Shown: positions 43,715 through 54,204, counted from the stretch's first letter. The stretch is 64,000 nt of DNA from Allobosea sp039673065 (GCF_039673065.1 NZ_JBDJKW010000012.1:61997-125996), one strand, 5' to 3'. Made by a program: numbers and translations. Notes: generated by a model not told the origin, from the sequence alone.

Positions 43715-44515
43715 ATGAACGGACTTCGCCCCGGGGCCATGGTGCGGCTCGCGCTGATCGTGCTCGGCACGCTGGTGCTGATTCCGCCGCAGCTGGTGGC
43801 GATGCGCTTCGGCCGGCCCTTCTACTTCACCCGCCTGTTCCACCGCGTGGTCTGCCGCGGGCTCGGCGTGCGGATAACCATGCGCGGCACCCCGCCCGGC
43901 AAGGGCGAGGGCGGGCTGATCGTCGCCAACCATGTCTCCTGGCTCGATATCGGCGTGATCGGCTCGGTCAGGCCGCTCTCCTTCGTCGCCAAGGCCGAGG
44001 TCGGCGGCTGGCCGGTGATCGGCTGGCTCTCGAAGCTGCAGCGCACCGTCTTCATCGACCGGCTGCGCCGCGGCGCCACGGCCGGCGTCGCCGCCGAGAT
44101 GGGCCAGCGCCTCTCCGACGGGCAGGCGGTCGTGCTCTTCGCCGAGGGCACCACCGGCGACGGCACGCGCATCCTGCCGCTGCGCTCCTCGCTGCTCGGC
44201 GCCGCGCACGAGGCGCTGCGCGGCGGCAGCGATGAGGCCGAGGTCACGGTCTACCCGCTCTGCATCACCTATGTCGGCATGCAGGGCCTGCGCGGCGGGC
44301 GCGCCGAACGCTCCGCCATGGCCTGGGCCGGCGACGTCGAGCTGGCGCCGCATCTCAGGGACATGCTCAACGCCGGCGCGCTTGATGTCGAGCTGGCCTG
44401 GGGCGAGCCGATCCGCATGGGCCGCAAGCTCTCGCGCAAGGAGGCGACGCGCCTCGCCGAGATCGCGATCCGCCGGGCGCGACAGGAGGCCGTCACCGGC
44501 CGGTCACGTGCCTGA
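43715..44515 (+). CDS. plsC: 1-acyl-sn-glycerol-3-phosphate acyltransferase
   Basis: Membrane-bound acyltransferase that makes phosphatidic acid from lysophosphatidic acid. With this start it has 266 residues. The catalytic HX4D is NHVSWLDIG (His-Val-Ser-Trp-Leu-Asp). Later blocks include the FIDRLRRGAT region, VLFAEGTTGDG and VYPLCITYVG. A hydrophobic N-terminal helix (VRLALIVLGTLVLIPPQLVA) anchors it. ATG 43715 directly follows GAGG, so the ATG at 43739 could also be used. Its neighbours miaB and phoH match the usual order. Confidence 0.92.
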   Translation: MNGLRPGAMVRLALIVLGTLVLIPPQLVAMRFGRPFYFTRLFHRVVCRGLGVRITMRGTPPGKGEGGLIVANHVSWLDIGVIGSVRPLSFVAKAEVGGWPVIGWLSKLQRTVFIDRLRRGATAGVAAEMGQRLSDGQAVVLFAEGTTGDGTRILPLRSSLLGAAHEALRGGSDEAEVTVYPLCITYVGMQGLRGGRAERSAMAWAGDVELAPHLRDMLNAGALDVELAWGEPIRMGRKLSRKEATRLAEIAIRRARQEAVTGRSRA

Positions 44516-44621
44516 GCGAAAGCGCGGGGTGGCGGTTGCGCCCGCCGTTGCGGCGGCGATATGGTTCCCAAACCGCGACCGACTGGGGTAGGGAGACGGG
44601 ACTGAGGCCGGATCCGCGTCG

Positions 44622-45974
44622 ATGAAGAAAGTCCACATCAAGTCCTATGGCTGCCAGATGAACGTCTATGACGGCCAGCGCATGGCCGACGTTCTCGGGC
44701 AGGAGGGCTATGTCGAGACTGAGACGCCGGAGGACGCCGACCTCGTCCTGCTCAACACCTGCCATATCCGCGAGCGCGCCTCCCACAAGGTCTATACCGA
44801 GCTCGGCAAGCTGCGGGACCTGAAGCGCGAGCGCCGCGCCCAGGGCCGCGAGACCCAACTCGTCGTCGCCGGCTGCGTCGCCCAGGCCGAGGGCGCCGAG
44901 ATCCAGCGCCGCCAGCCGGCGGTCGATCTGGTGGTCGGCCCGCAGACCTATCACCGCCTGCCCGAGCTGCTGCGCCAGGCGCGCGGCGGCCGCGTCGTCG
45001 ACACTGAGCTGCCGCCCGAGGACAAGTTCGGCCATCTGCCGGCGCCGAAGCCGGCGGCGATCCTGGCGCGCGGCGTCACCGCCTTCGTCACGGTGCAGGA
45101 GGGCTGCGACAAGTTCTGCGCCTTCTGCGTCGTGCCCTATACCCGCGGCGCCGAATTCTCGCGCCCGGTCGCGCAGGTTCTGGCCGAGGTCGCGCGCCTG
45201 GCCGAGGCCGGGGTGCGCGACGTCACTTTGCTCGGCCAGAACGTCAACGCCTATCACGGCGAGGGGCCGGACGGCCGCGTCTGGACGCTGGCCCGTCTCA
45301 TGCATCGCATCGCCGAGGTGCCGGGGATTGCCCGCATCCGCTACACGACGAGCCATCCGCGCGACATGGACGACGAGCTGATCGCCGCGCATCGCGACCT
45401 GCCGCAGCTCATGCCCTTCCTGCACCTGCCGGTGCAGGCGGGCGCCGACCGCACGCTGGCGGCGATGAACCGCAAGCACACCGCCGACGAGTATCGCCGG
45501 CTGATCGCCCGCATCCGCGAGGCGCGGCCCGACATCGCCCTGTCCTCGGACTTCATCGTCGGCTTCCCCGGCGAGACCGACGCCGATTTCGAGGAGACGA
45601 TGCGGCTGATCGCCGATGTGCGCTTCGCCTCGGCCTATTCCTTCAAGTACTCGCCGCGTCCCGGCACGCCGGCGGCCGAGATCGCGGCGCAGCTGCCGGC
45701 CGCAGTGATGGACGAGCGGCTCTACCGGCTCCAGGCCCTGGTCGAGGAGCACCGGCAGGACTTCAACCGCGCCATGGTCGGGCGCACCGTCGAGGTGCTG
45801 CTCGAGCGCGCCGGCCGCCATCCCGGCCAGCTCGCCGGCAAGACGCCCTATATGCAGGCGGTGCAGATCGAGAGCGACAGCCACGCCATCGGCGACCGCG
45901 TCATGGTCGCGATCGAGCGTGCCGGCTCCAATTCGCTGTTCGGCCGTCCCGTCCGCCGGGAGCTGGCCGCTTGA
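44622..45974 (+). CDS. miaB: tRNA-2-methylthio-N6-dimethylallyladenosine synthase
   Basis: Radical SAM enzyme that thiomethylates i6A37 in tRNAs reading UNN codons. It has 450 residues. The N-terminal UPF0004 domain has SYGCQMNVYD and LLNTCHIRERA, whose cysteines, with VAGCVAQAE, bind the second Fe-S cluster. The radical SAM CxxxCxxC motif is CDKFCAFCVVPYTRG. The C-terminal TRAM domain starts near residue 385 (VEVLLERAGR). No strong Shine-Dalgarno precedes the ATG. It starts 106 nt after plsC. Confidence 0.97.
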   Translation: MKKVHIKSYGCQMNVYDGQRMADVLGQEGYVETETPEDADLVLLNTCHIRERASHKVYTELGKLRDLKRERRAQGRETQLVVAGCVAQAEGAEIQRRQPAVDLVVGPQTYHRLPELLRQARGGRVVDTELPPEDKFGHLPAPKPAAILARGVTAFVTVQEGCDKFCAFCVVPYTRGAEFSRPVAQVLAEVARLAEAGVRDVTLLGQNVNAYHGEGPDGRVWTLARLMHRIAEVPGIARIRYTTSHPRDMDDELIAAHRDLPQLMPFLHLPVQAGADRTLAAMNRKHTADEYRRLIARIREARPDIALSSDFIVGFPGETDADFEETMRLIADVRFASAYSFKYSPRPGTPAAEIAAQLPAAVMDERLYRLQALVEEHRQDFNRAMVGRTVEVLLERAGRHPGQLAGKTPYMQAVQIESDSHAIGDRVMVAIERAGSNSLFGRPVRRELAA

Positions 45975-46070
45975 GCCGGCTTTGTCCGGCCGGCCCGCGC
46001 AACGCGGGTCCGTCTCGTGCGTTCTGGTATCGGTTGCGCTGCGACGCCGCGTGAATCCTGCATCAGGGAG

Positions 46071-47222
46071 ATGCCCTTGGCCCCGGCCGACATGACGAAT
46101 CCGAGATCCGAGCGCGGCGCCCGCCGCGACGAGACCGAGCGCGACGCCGCCGGCGATCTCGAGCTGAGCTTCGAGGACAACCGGCTCGCCGGCCTGGTCT
46201 TCGGCCATTACGACCAGAACCTCGCGCATATCGAGCGCCGGCTCGGCGTGGTGATCAGCCCCAACGGCAACCGCGTCACCATCCGCGGCGGGCGCGAGCC
46301 GTCCGAGCAGGCGGGCCGGGTGCTGCGCACCCTCTACGCCCGCGCCAAGACCGGCGCGCCGGTGACGCTGGGCGAAGTCGACGGCGCGATCGAGGAGAGC
46401 AACGTCCAGCGCTCGCTCTTCCCCTCCGCCGAGGCCGGCAAGACCAGCTTCGACGCGATCGTCACCCGCAAGCGCGGGCCGGTCCGGGCGCGCAACGCCG
46501 CGCAGGACGCCTATCTGCGCCAGCTCAAGCGCCACGAGCTGGTGATCGCCGAAGGGCCGGCCGGCACCGGCAAGACCTGGCTCGCCGTCGGCCACGCCGT
46601 CTCGCTGATCGAGCAGGGCGTGGTCGAGCGCATGGTGTTGTCGCGCCCGGCGGTCGAGGCCGGCGAGCGCCTCGGCTTCCTGCCCGGCGACATGCGCGAG
46701 AAGGTCGATCCCTATCTGCGGCCGATCTACGACGCGCTGAACGACTTCATGGAGGCGCGCCATGTCGAGCGCGCCCTGCAGACCGGCATGATCGAGATCG
46801 CGCCGCTCGCCTTCATGCGCGGGCGCACGCTGAGCAACGCCGTGGTGCTGCTCGACGAGGCGCAGAACGCCACCTCGGTGCAGATGAAGATGTTCCTCAC
46901 CCGCCTGGGCGAGGGTTCGCGCATGATCGTCACCGGCGATCCCTCGCAGATCGACCTGCCGCCCGGCCAGCGCTCCGGCCTGGTCGAGGCGACGCGGCTG
47001 CTGCGCGATGTCGAGGGCGTCGGCTATGCGCGCTTCGCGGAGGGCGACGTCGTCCGCCACGCGCTGGTGCGGCGCATCGTTTTCGCCTATGAGGACGCGG
47101 CCCGGCGCGAGCGCGAGGAGCGCGAGGCGCAACTCGCCGCCTTGCAGCCGGCAGGAGCCGCCTCGACCGAGCCGGCCGACGAAGGGTTGAAGCGCATGCT
47201 GTCGCGGGAGCGGCCGCGATGA
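46071..47222 (+). CDS. phoH: PhoH-family ATPase
   Basis: A 383-residue PhoH/YbeZ-type ATPase, an RNA-linked protein working with YbeY. The C-terminal P-loop domain has GPAGTGKTWLAVGHAV (Walker A) and VVLLDEAQNATSVQMKMFLTR (Walker B), and the N-terminal KH-like half reads LELSFEDNRLAGLVFGHYDQN. The start is uncertain: ATG 46071 directly follows GGGAG, TTG 46077 has ideal spacing to it, and ATG 46092 is the next. The stop overlaps the ybeY start (ATGA), matching the ybeZ-ybeY-ybeX-lnt order of E. coli. Confidence 0.93.
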   Translation: MPLAPADMTNPRSERGARRDETERDAAGDLELSFEDNRLAGLVFGHYDQNLAHIERRLGVVISPNGNRVTIRGGREPSEQAGRVLRTLYARAKTGAPVTLGEVDGAIEESNVQRSLFPSAEAGKTSFDAIVTRKRGPVRARNAAQDAYLRQLKRHELVIAEGPAGTGKTWLAVGHAVSLIEQGVVERMVLSRPAVEAGERLGFLPGDMREKVDPYLRPIYDALNDFMEARHVERALQTGMIEIAPLAFMRGRTLSNAVVLLDEAQNATSVQMKMFLTRLGEGSRMIVTGDPSQIDLPPGQRSGLVEATRLLRDVEGVGYARFAEGDVVRHALVRRIVFAYEDAARREREEREAQLAALQPAGAASTEPADEGLKRMLSRERPR

Positions 47223-47833
47223 ACGACCGACCTCGATCGCGGCGCGCAGCGCCGCGACAAGGTGCCGACATGCCGGCCGAGACGGGCCCGGCGATCTCCG
47301 TCAGGATGCAGGCACGCCGCTGGCGCGAGGCCGGCGACCTCGCATCCTTGCGCGCGCGCGTCGGCGAGGCGGTCGAGGCCGCGCTCGCCCTGGCGCCGGT
47401 GCGTCCGATGCCGGGCGCCGAGCTCAGCCTGCTGCTCACCGACGACAGGCGCATCCGCGTGATCAACCGCGACTGGCGCGGCTTCGACAAGCCGACCAAC
47501 GTGCTCTCCTTCCCCGCCGCGCCGGTCGAGCGCGTCGCGGAAAGCCCGGTGCTCGGCGACGTGGTCATCGCCTACGAGACCGTGGCGCGCGAGGCCGAGG
47601 CCGAGGGCAAGCGCTTCGCCGATCATGTCAGCCATCTCGTCATCCACGGCCTGCTGCATCTGCTCGGCGAGGATCACGAGACCGAGGAGGAGGCCCAGCG
47701 CATGGAGGCGCTGGAGACCGCGGCGCTGGCGCGCCTCGGCATCGCCGATCCCTATGCAGGGTCCGAACCGGACCCGGCCCCGCCGCGGGTGGACGCGGCC
47801 CCCAGAGAAGCGAAGACTTCGACAGTGTCATGA
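47219..47833 (+). CDS. ybeY: Endoribonuclease YbeY
   Basis: Single-strand endoribonuclease for 16S rRNA 3' end maturation and ribosome quality control. The encoded protein is 204 residues, long for the family because of a basic N-terminal extension and a Pro-rich C-terminal tail. The zinc site HGLLHLLGEDH has the three histidines in order. The upstream block SLLLTDDRRIRVINRDWRGFDKPTNVLSFP is characteristic. It is coupled to phoH (ATGA at 47219) and to corC (ATGA at 47830). The true start could be an internal ATG at about 47270. Confidence 0.95.
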   Translation: MNDRPRSRRAAPRQGADMPAETGPAISVRMQARRWREAGDLASLRARVGEAVEAALALAPVRPMPGAELSLLLTDDRRIRVINRDWRGFDKPTNVLSFPAAPVERVAESPVLGDVVIAYETVAREAEAEGKRFADHVSHLVIHGLLHLLGEDHETEEEAQRMEALETAALARLGIADPYAGSEPDPAPPRVDAAPREAKTSTVS

Positions 47834-48804
47834 GCGACGACCCCCGATCTCCGGGCCAGGACGCCCCCGGCCGCGGCCTGGCGCACTGGCTCGGCCACTT
47901 CCTCGACAATCTCGGCCTGCGCCATGTCGGCTCCGTCCGCGAGGACATCACCGAGGCGCTGGCCCAGCAGGATGGCGGCGTCGCCGATCTGAGCCCGCAG
48001 GAGCGGGCGATGCTCTCCAACGTGCTCGGCATGCGCGAGCGCCGGGTCGACGACGTGATGATCCCGCGCGCCGACATCGTCGCGGTGCCGATCGACGCCT
48101 CGCTCGCCGAGCTGATGGCGCGCTTCCGCGCCGCCGGGCATTCGCGCCTGCCGGTCTATGGCGAGAGCCTCGACGATCCGCGCGGCATGATCCATATCCG
48201 CGACTTCATGGACTTCATCGCGATGAGCGCGGTGCCGGACGGCGCCACCGCCGGCAACGGTCCCGGCAAGGTCACCATCGACCTCGCCACCACGATCGAG
48301 CAGGCCAATATCCAGCGCCCGGTGCTCTATGTCCCGCCCTCCATGCCGGCGGTCGACCTGCTGGTGCGCATGCAGGCCACCCGCACCCATATCGCGCTGG
48401 TCATCGACGAGTATGGCGGCACGGACGGGCTGATCTCGATCGAGGACCTGATCGAGATCGTCGTCGGCGAGATCGAGGACGAGCACGACCATGACGAGGG
48501 CCCGACGATCGCGCCGGCCGGCGAGGACGCCTTCATCGCCGATGCGCGCGCCACCCTCGAGGAGTTGCGCGAGGCGACGGGAATAGACCTCTCCCGCGCC
48601 GAGGTCGCCGACGACGTCGACACGCTCGGCGGGCTGATCGTCACCCTCGCCGGCCATGTCCCGGCCCGGGGCGAGGAGGTCGAGGGGCCGGAAGGCCTGC
48701 TCTTCGAGGTGCTCGATGCCGATCCGCGCCGGGTCAAGCGCCTGCGCATCCGCCGCCGCGACCCGGTCGCGACCGGCGAGGCGAGCCTGCCGGAAGCCTC
48801 CTGA
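47830..48804 (+). CDS. corC: CBS-domain CorC/HlyC-type transporter-associated protein
   Basis: A 324-residue protein of the YbeX/CorC class. It has no N-terminal DUF21 membrane domain. The tandem CBS pair occupies about residues 75-200 (VDDVMIPRADIVAVPIDASL, HSRLPVYGESLDDPRGMIHIRDF, VPPSMPAVDLLVRMQATRTHIALVIDEYGGTDG). The C-terminal CorC_HlyC domain follows (IVGEIEDEH region through GLLFEVLDADPRRVKRLRIRR). E. coli YbeX is linked to magnesium/cobalt efflux and ribosome maintenance. It is coupled to ybeY and to lnt. Confidence 0.92.
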   Translation: MSDDPRSPGQDAPGRGLAHWLGHFLDNLGLRHVGSVREDITEALAQQDGGVADLSPQERAMLSNVLGMRERRVDDVMIPRADIVAVPIDASLAELMARFRAAGHSRLPVYGESLDDPRGMIHIRDFMDFIAMSAVPDGATAGNGPGKVTIDLATTIEQANIQRPVLYVPPSMPAVDLLVRMQATRTHIALVIDEYGGTDGLISIEDLIEIVVGEIEDEHDHDEGPTIAPAGEDAFIADARATLEELREATGIDLSRAEVADDVDTLGGLIVTLAGHVPARGEEVEGPEGLLFEVLDADPRRVKRLRIRRRDPVATGEASLPEAS

Positions 48805-50399
48805 TGCTCCTGCCGGCCCTGGCCGACCGCGTCGTGCTCGCCTGGGGCTGGCCGCGGCGCCTGATTGCGCTGCTCGCCGGTGCGGCGGGCGCGCTGGCGC
48901 TGGCGCCGCTCGATCTCTGGCCGGCGCTCGTCATCCCGATGACGGCGGCGGTCTGGCTGCTCGACGGCTCGGTGGCGCAGGGCCGCGCCGGCCGCTTGCG
49001 CGCCGCCTTCTTCGCCGGCTGGTGGTGGGGCTTCGGCTTCCATCTTGCCGGGCTCTGGTGGCTCGGCGCCGCCTTCCTGGTCGAGGCCGACAAGTTCGCC
49101 TGGGCGATGCCCCTCGGCGTGGTGGCGCTGCCGGCCTTTCTGGCGCTGTTCCCGGCGCTGGGCTTCGCCGCCGCCCGGCTGCTCTGGCCGGAGGGGGCGG
49201 GGCGCATCCTGGTGCTGGCGGCGATGCTGGCGCTGAGCGAATGGCTGCGCGGCCATGTCCTGACCGGCTTCCCCTGGAACGTCTACGGCATGATGCTGGC
49301 CGGCTCGGAATGGCTGGCGCAGAGCGCCTCGCTGGTCGGCCTCTACGGCATGACGGTGCTGGTCGTGGCGATCGGCGCCGCCCCGGCGACGCTCGCGTCC
49401 GGCGAAAGCGGCCTCGCCCGCTGGCGTGCCCCGGCGCTGGCCGCCCTCGTGCTCGTTTCCATGGCCGGGTTCGGCGCCTGGCGGGTGCCGGCGTCGCCCG
49501 TGCCGGCCGTCGCGGGGGTGAAGCTGCGCCTGATGCAGCCCAATCTGCCGCAGGACGCCAAGTTCAACGCCCGCAACAGCGAGGCCATCCTCGCCCATTA
49601 TCTCGCGCTCAGCGACCGCGCGACCGGGCCATCCACCTCCGGCGTGCAGGACGTCACCCATCTGATCTGGCCGGAATCGGCCTTCCCGTTCCTGCTCGGG
49701 CGCACGCCGCAGGCGCTCTCGCGCATCGCGGCGCTGCTGCCGCCGGGCGTCACGCTGGTGACCGGGGCGGCACGCGCCGGCGAGACGCTGCCGGGCGAGA
49801 GCCGGCCGCCGATCTATAACGCCATCCAGGTCGTCGACGACGAGGGCGTGATCCGCGCCAGCTACGACAAGGTGCACCTCGTCCCCTTCGGCGAATACCT
49901 GCCGCCGGTGCTCGACCGGCTGATCCGCGCGCTCGGCCTCTCGGAATTCGTCTCGGTGCCGGGCGGCTTCGCCTCGGGCGCCTATCGCACCCCGCTGATG
50001 GCGCCGGGCCTGCCGCCGGCCGCCGCGCTGATCTGCTACGAGGTCGTCTTCCCCGGCGCCGCCATGCCGGCGGGCCCGCGGCCGGGCTACATCCTCAACC
50101 TGACCAATGACGGCTGGTTCGGCCAGACCAGCGGCCCCTACCAGCATTTCGCCCAGGCGCGGCTGCGTGCCGTCGAGGAGGGGCTGCCGCTGGTGCGCGT
50201 CGCCAATACCGGCATCTCCGGCGTGGTCGATGCCTATGGCCGGGTCCGGGCCTCGCTCGCGCTCGGCCGCACCGGGGTGCTCGACGCCAGCCTGCCGCAG
50301 GCGGGCGCCATGACGCCCTATGCGCGCTACGGCGATCTTATCTTCGCGGCTCTGGTTGTCGCGGTCTTGCTTCTTGGGCTATCAAGACGCTTGCGATGA
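48804..50399 (+). CDS. lnt: Apolipoprotein N-acyltransferase
   Basis: Inner-membrane enzyme that adds the third acyl chain to lipoproteins. It has 531 residues. Roughly seven membrane helices precede a nitrilase-like periplasmic domain with the catalytic triad: Glu in HLIWPESAFPF, Lys in SYDKVHLVPFGEYLP and Cys in ALICYEVVFPG. The NLTNDGWFGQTSGPYQHFAQARLRAVEEG block is the family's signature. The ATG overlaps the corC stop by one base (TGATG). It is the last gene of the phoH-lnt coupled set. Confidence 0.96.
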   Translation: MLLPALADRVVLAWGWPRRLIALLAGAAGALALAPLDLWPALVIPMTAAVWLLDGSVAQGRAGRLRAAFFAGWWWGFGFHLAGLWWLGAAFLVEADKFAWAMPLGVVALPAFLALFPALGFAAARLLWPEGAGRILVLAAMLALSEWLRGHVLTGFPWNVYGMMLAGSEWLAQSASLVGLYGMTVLVVAIGAAPATLASGESGLARWRAPALAALVLVSMAGFGAWRVPASPVPAVAGVKLRLMQPNLPQDAKFNARNSEAILAHYLALSDRATGPSTSGVQDVTHLIWPESAFPFLLGRTPQALSRIAALLPPGVTLVTGAARAGETLPGESRPPIYNAIQVVDDEGVIRASYDKVHLVPFGEYLPPVLDRLIRALGLSEFVSVPGGFASGAYRTPLMAPGLPPAAALICYEVVFPGAAMPAGPRPGYILNLTNDGWFGQTSGPYQHFAQARLRAVEEGLPLVRVANTGISGVVDAYGRVRASLALGRTGVLDASLPQAGAMTPYARYGDLIFAALVVAVLLLGLSRRLR

Positions 50400-50512
50400 C
50401 CCGCGATCGACGCCTTGTCCGGCGGGAGTTCGCGACCTTTACCCTACCCGCCGCGGGCACTCCTCGCCCTGAACCGACGCGCTGAAGGACAGGGATCGAT
50501 CCCGCGAGCCCG

Positions 50513-50932
50513 ATGGTGAAGAAGACTCCCAACCCGATCGATCGCCATGTCGGCAGCCGTGTCCGCATGCGCCGGATGCTGGCCGGCGTCAGCCAGGAGA
50601 AGCTCGGCGAGGCGCTGGGGCTGACCTTCCAGCAGGTCCAGAAATACGAGAAGGGCTCGAACCGCATCAGTGCGAGCCGCCTGCAGCAGATCGCGCAGAT
50701 GCTCGAGGTGCCGGTGGCGTTCTTCTTCGAGGGCGCGCCGACCGGCGCCGCCCCGGAAGGCGGCTTCGCCGACATGGCCGCGACCTCCTATGTCTCGGAC
50801 TTCCTCGCCACCAGCGAGGGTGTGCAGCTCACCAAGGCCTTTGTGCGCATCCGCAATCCGCGGGTGCGCCGCCGCGTCGTCGAGCTGGTCGAGGCGCTGG
50901 CCGAGGATGCGGACGAGACGGCCGCCTCCTGA
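50513..50932 (+). CDS. XRE-family HTH regulator upstream of metK
   Basis: A 139-residue lambda-repressor-like regulator. HTH domain residues about 10-65: VGSRVRMRRMLAGVSQEKLGEALGLTFQQVQKYEKGSNRISASRLQQIAQML. The C-terminal 75 residues, including EGVQLTKAFVRIRNPRVRRRVVELVEALA, are conserved in the Hyphomicrobiales family of this gene. Members lie between lnt and metK in this order, where regulation of methionine/SAM genes has been suspected. Its own operator is not identified. It starts 113 nt after lnt and has a decent GGGAGTTCG-like region upstream only weakly. Confidence 0.92.
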   Translation: MVKKTPNPIDRHVGSRVRMRRMLAGVSQEKLGEALGLTFQQVQKYEKGSNRISASRLQQIAQMLEVPVAFFFEGAPTGAAPEGGFADMAATSYVSDFLATSEGVQLTKAFVRIRNPRVRRRVVELVEALAEDADETAAS

Positions 50933-51153
50933 GCCGCGCCACGGCGCGGACCGCGGCCCGCCGTTAACGCTGATCTGCCGAAAATCGCCGATTTCGCGAA
51001 AAAATCGTTCGGCATGGCGAACGTATGGCTTCGGGAAACGAATACGACCTTGACGGCGAACATGCTCGCTGCGATGAGACTGACCGTTTTGTGCCATGGC
51101 CCGGCATTCGTCGGTCGTCACCTTCCCAGCGTCTCAACGAGGATTTTTCGTCC
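50933..51153 (+). promoter_or_regulatory. metK leader region (221 nt)
   Basis: Non-coding by context: an in-frame extension upstream of metK is open but has no conserved sequence. The region contains the near-palindrome AAATCGCCGATTT inside a larger GCCGAA...TTCGGC stem (50977-51014) and a -35-like CTTGAC at 51049-51054. I cannot identify a known SAM riboswitch, and none of the SAM-II consensus elements I could recall match. It remains a candidate regulatory leader. Confidence 0.35.
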
Positions 51154-52362
<1,209 letters not shown>

Positions 52363-52387
52363 CAGGCGCCGCGTTCGCGACAGATCC

Positions 52388-52415
52388 GGCCGGGGCGCTG
52401 AGCCCCGGCCGTTTT
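52388..52415 (+). terminator. Rho-independent terminator after metK
   Basis: A 9-bp perfect GC stem (GGCCGGGGC, 52388-52396, with complement 52402-52410) and GCTGA loop, followed by GTTTT. It lies 25 nt past the metK stop and 31 nt before trmB. Confidence 0.78.
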
Positions 52416-52445
52416 CATTCGTTTCCCCGCCGCAGAGGCGCGAGC

Positions 52446-53141
52446 ATGACCAGCGACCAGCAGGATACCGACCGGGCCTTCTTCGGCCGCCGCAAGGGCA
52501 AGGGGCTGCGCGACGGCCAGGCCGGGCGCGTCGCGGAGCTGCTGCCGGCGCTGCGCCTGCCCGAAGGCGAGATCGCCGACTTGGCCGTGCTCTTCCCGGT
52601 GCCGGTGAGCAAGGTCCGGCTCGAGATCGGCTTCGGCGGCGGCGAGCACCTGCTGGCGCGCATGCGCGAGAGCCCGGAGATCGGCTTCATCGGCGTCGAG
52701 CCCTTCGTCAACGGCATGGCGAAGTTCCTCGCCGTGATCGAGCAGGAGGGGTTGAAGAACGTCCGGCTATGGGACGGCGACGCCGCGCTGCTGCTGCCGC
52801 GCCTGCCGGCGGCGAGCATCGACGCGGTCGACCTGCTCTATCCCGATCCCTGGCCGAAGCGCCGCCAGCGCAAGCGCCGCTTCGTCTCGGAGCGCACGCT
52901 CGCCCTGCTGGCCCGCGTGCTGGTGCCGAACGGCCGCTTCCGCTTCGCCAGCGACATCGACGACTATGTCGGCTGGACGCTGTCGCGCCTGCTCGCCTCG
53001 GCCGATTTCGACTGGGTCGACGAGGCGGCCGAGGACTGGCGCCAGCCCTATCCGGGCTGGGTCCGCACCCGCTACGAGGCCAAGGCGATCAGGTTCGGAC
53101 GTGTGCCGAGCTATCTGACTGCGCGCCGTCGCGCATCCTGA
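52446..53141 (+). CDS. trmB: tRNA (guanine-N7)-methyltransferase
   Basis: Methylates G46 of tRNA with SAM. It has 231 residues. The SAM-binding motif is RLEIGFGGGEHLL, and the acidic AFFGRRKGKGLR N-terminus, FIGVEPFVNGMAKFL and DLLYPDPWPKRRQRKRRF (the family's PDPWPKxxHxKRR-type motif) follow. ATG 52446 has GAGG seven bases upstream. The 3' end overlaps the convergent DUF2336 gene by 53 nt. Confidence 0.96.
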   Translation: MTSDQQDTDRAFFGRRKGKGLRDGQAGRVAELLPALRLPEGEIADLAVLFPVPVSKVRLEIGFGGGEHLLARMRESPEIGFIGVEPFVNGMAKFLAVIEQEGLKNVRLWDGDAALLLPRLPAASIDAVDLLYPDPWPKRRQRKRRFVSERTLALLARVLVPNGRFRFASDIDDYVGWTLSRLLASADFDWVDEAAEDWRQPYPGWVRTRYEAKAIRFGRVPSYLTARRRAS

Positions 53142-54204
53142 GGAAGCCGAGCACGCGCCGCGCCGTCATCGGCGCCAGCCCGTCGAAGCTGCGCTGCGCG
53201 CGTTCCAGCGCCCCGGCCGAGCCCGCCTCGCTCTTGCGCAGGCCGATCAGGCTGCGCGCCGTCGGCCAGCCCCAGTCCATGCCGCGCGCGATCAGCAGCA
53301 CGGCCTCGCGGTCGGGACCCATCACGATCTGCTCGGCCGAGGGCAGCGACAGCCCGGTCAGCACCGCCAGCCCGCAGATCGCGTGCTCGGCCCGGCCGGC
53401 CTCGGCATGGGCTGCGACCATCGCCTCGTCCAGCGCGCCGCTCTCGTCGAGCATGCGGATCTGCGCCAGCGCCGCCCCGAAGCGGCCGAAGCCGTCGCCG
53501 ACCGGAATATGCGCCTCGACCGTCTCGGCGCTGCGGGCGACGGCACCCGCCACCGCCTCCGCCATGGTCGGCTCCAGCGAGGCTTCCAGCCGCCGCCGCG
53601 CCGAGGCCTTGGCGGCCTCCATCAGCTGGGATGTCAGGTCGTCTGGAATGTCGGCGCGGGTGCCGAGCGTCGCCTGCAGCGCGTCGTCCTGGGCGGCGCG
53701 CATCACCAGCACGCCCATGCCGTGGCGCGAGAAGCGCGCGCTCTGGTTGGCCGCGACCGCATGGGTGACGACGCGCCCGCCGCGCAGGATCAGGAAGTCG
53801 GTGACCGGTTCGCCGAGATCGGCGCGCTCGGTGATCGCCAGCATATGGTCGCGGCCCTTGGCCGAGGCGATCGCCACCAGGTCGCGGTCGGAGAGGCGCG
53901 GCGAGGCGACGAGGACGGGCCGGGCCACGGCGATGTCGTCGAGCGCCAGCTGCCGGATCACGCCCGACGGCGCGCTCGCCACCGGCGCCAGCCGCTCGGA
54001 GAGCTCGATCCGCGCCCGCGACTCGATGGCGCGGGCGAGGCGGCCGATCACCACGTCGAACACGCCGATCTGGTCCTCGGCCATGCCGTCGGCCGTGCTC
54101 AGGAAGAGATCGGTCAGCCGCGACAGGATCACGGCGCGATCGTCCTCGGACTCCCGCGCCAAGGTGGTCTCGAGATCGCGCAGCAGCGCGCCGATGGGGC
54201 TCAT
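53089..54204 (-). CDS. DUF2336 family protein
   Basis: A 371-residue helical protein of the DUF2336 family, common in alphaproteobacteria and without a proven function. The sequence is HEAT-like (SRLTDLFLSTADGMAEDQIGVFDVVIGRLARAIESRARIELSERLA), then LALDDIAVARPVLVASPRLSDRDLVAIASAKGRDHMLAIT, which is the typical alternating repeat. It ends in a Gly/Ser-rich stretch. Start ATG 54204 is preferred to GTG 54207 because a GAGGGCAGGG lies upstream. It is an isolated gene on the minus strand between trmB (53-nt overlap) and the rimP leader. Confidence 0.85.
   Translation of the reverse strand: MSPIGALLRDLETTLARESEDDRAVILSRLTDLFLSTADGMAEDQIGVFDVVIGRLARAIESRARIELSERLAPVASAPSGVIRQLALDDIAVARPVLVASPRLSDRDLVAIASAKGRDHMLAITERADLGEPVTDFLILRGGRVVTHAVAANQSARFSRHGMGVLVMRAAQDDALQATLGTRADIPDDLTSQLMEAAKASARRRLEASLEPTMAEAVAGAVARSAETVEAHIPVGDGFGRFGAALAQIRMLDESGALDEAMVAAHAEAGRAEHAICGLAVLTGLSLPSAEQIVMGPDREAVLLIARGMDWGWPTARSLIGLRKSEAGSAGALERAQRSFDGLAPMTARRVLGFLRMRDGAQSDSSAHVRT

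Noticed and set aside
50933..51153. SAM-II or SAM/SAH riboswitch before metK
   Set aside because: The characteristic SAM-II elements I recall do not match. The region is listed only as a leader of unknown type.
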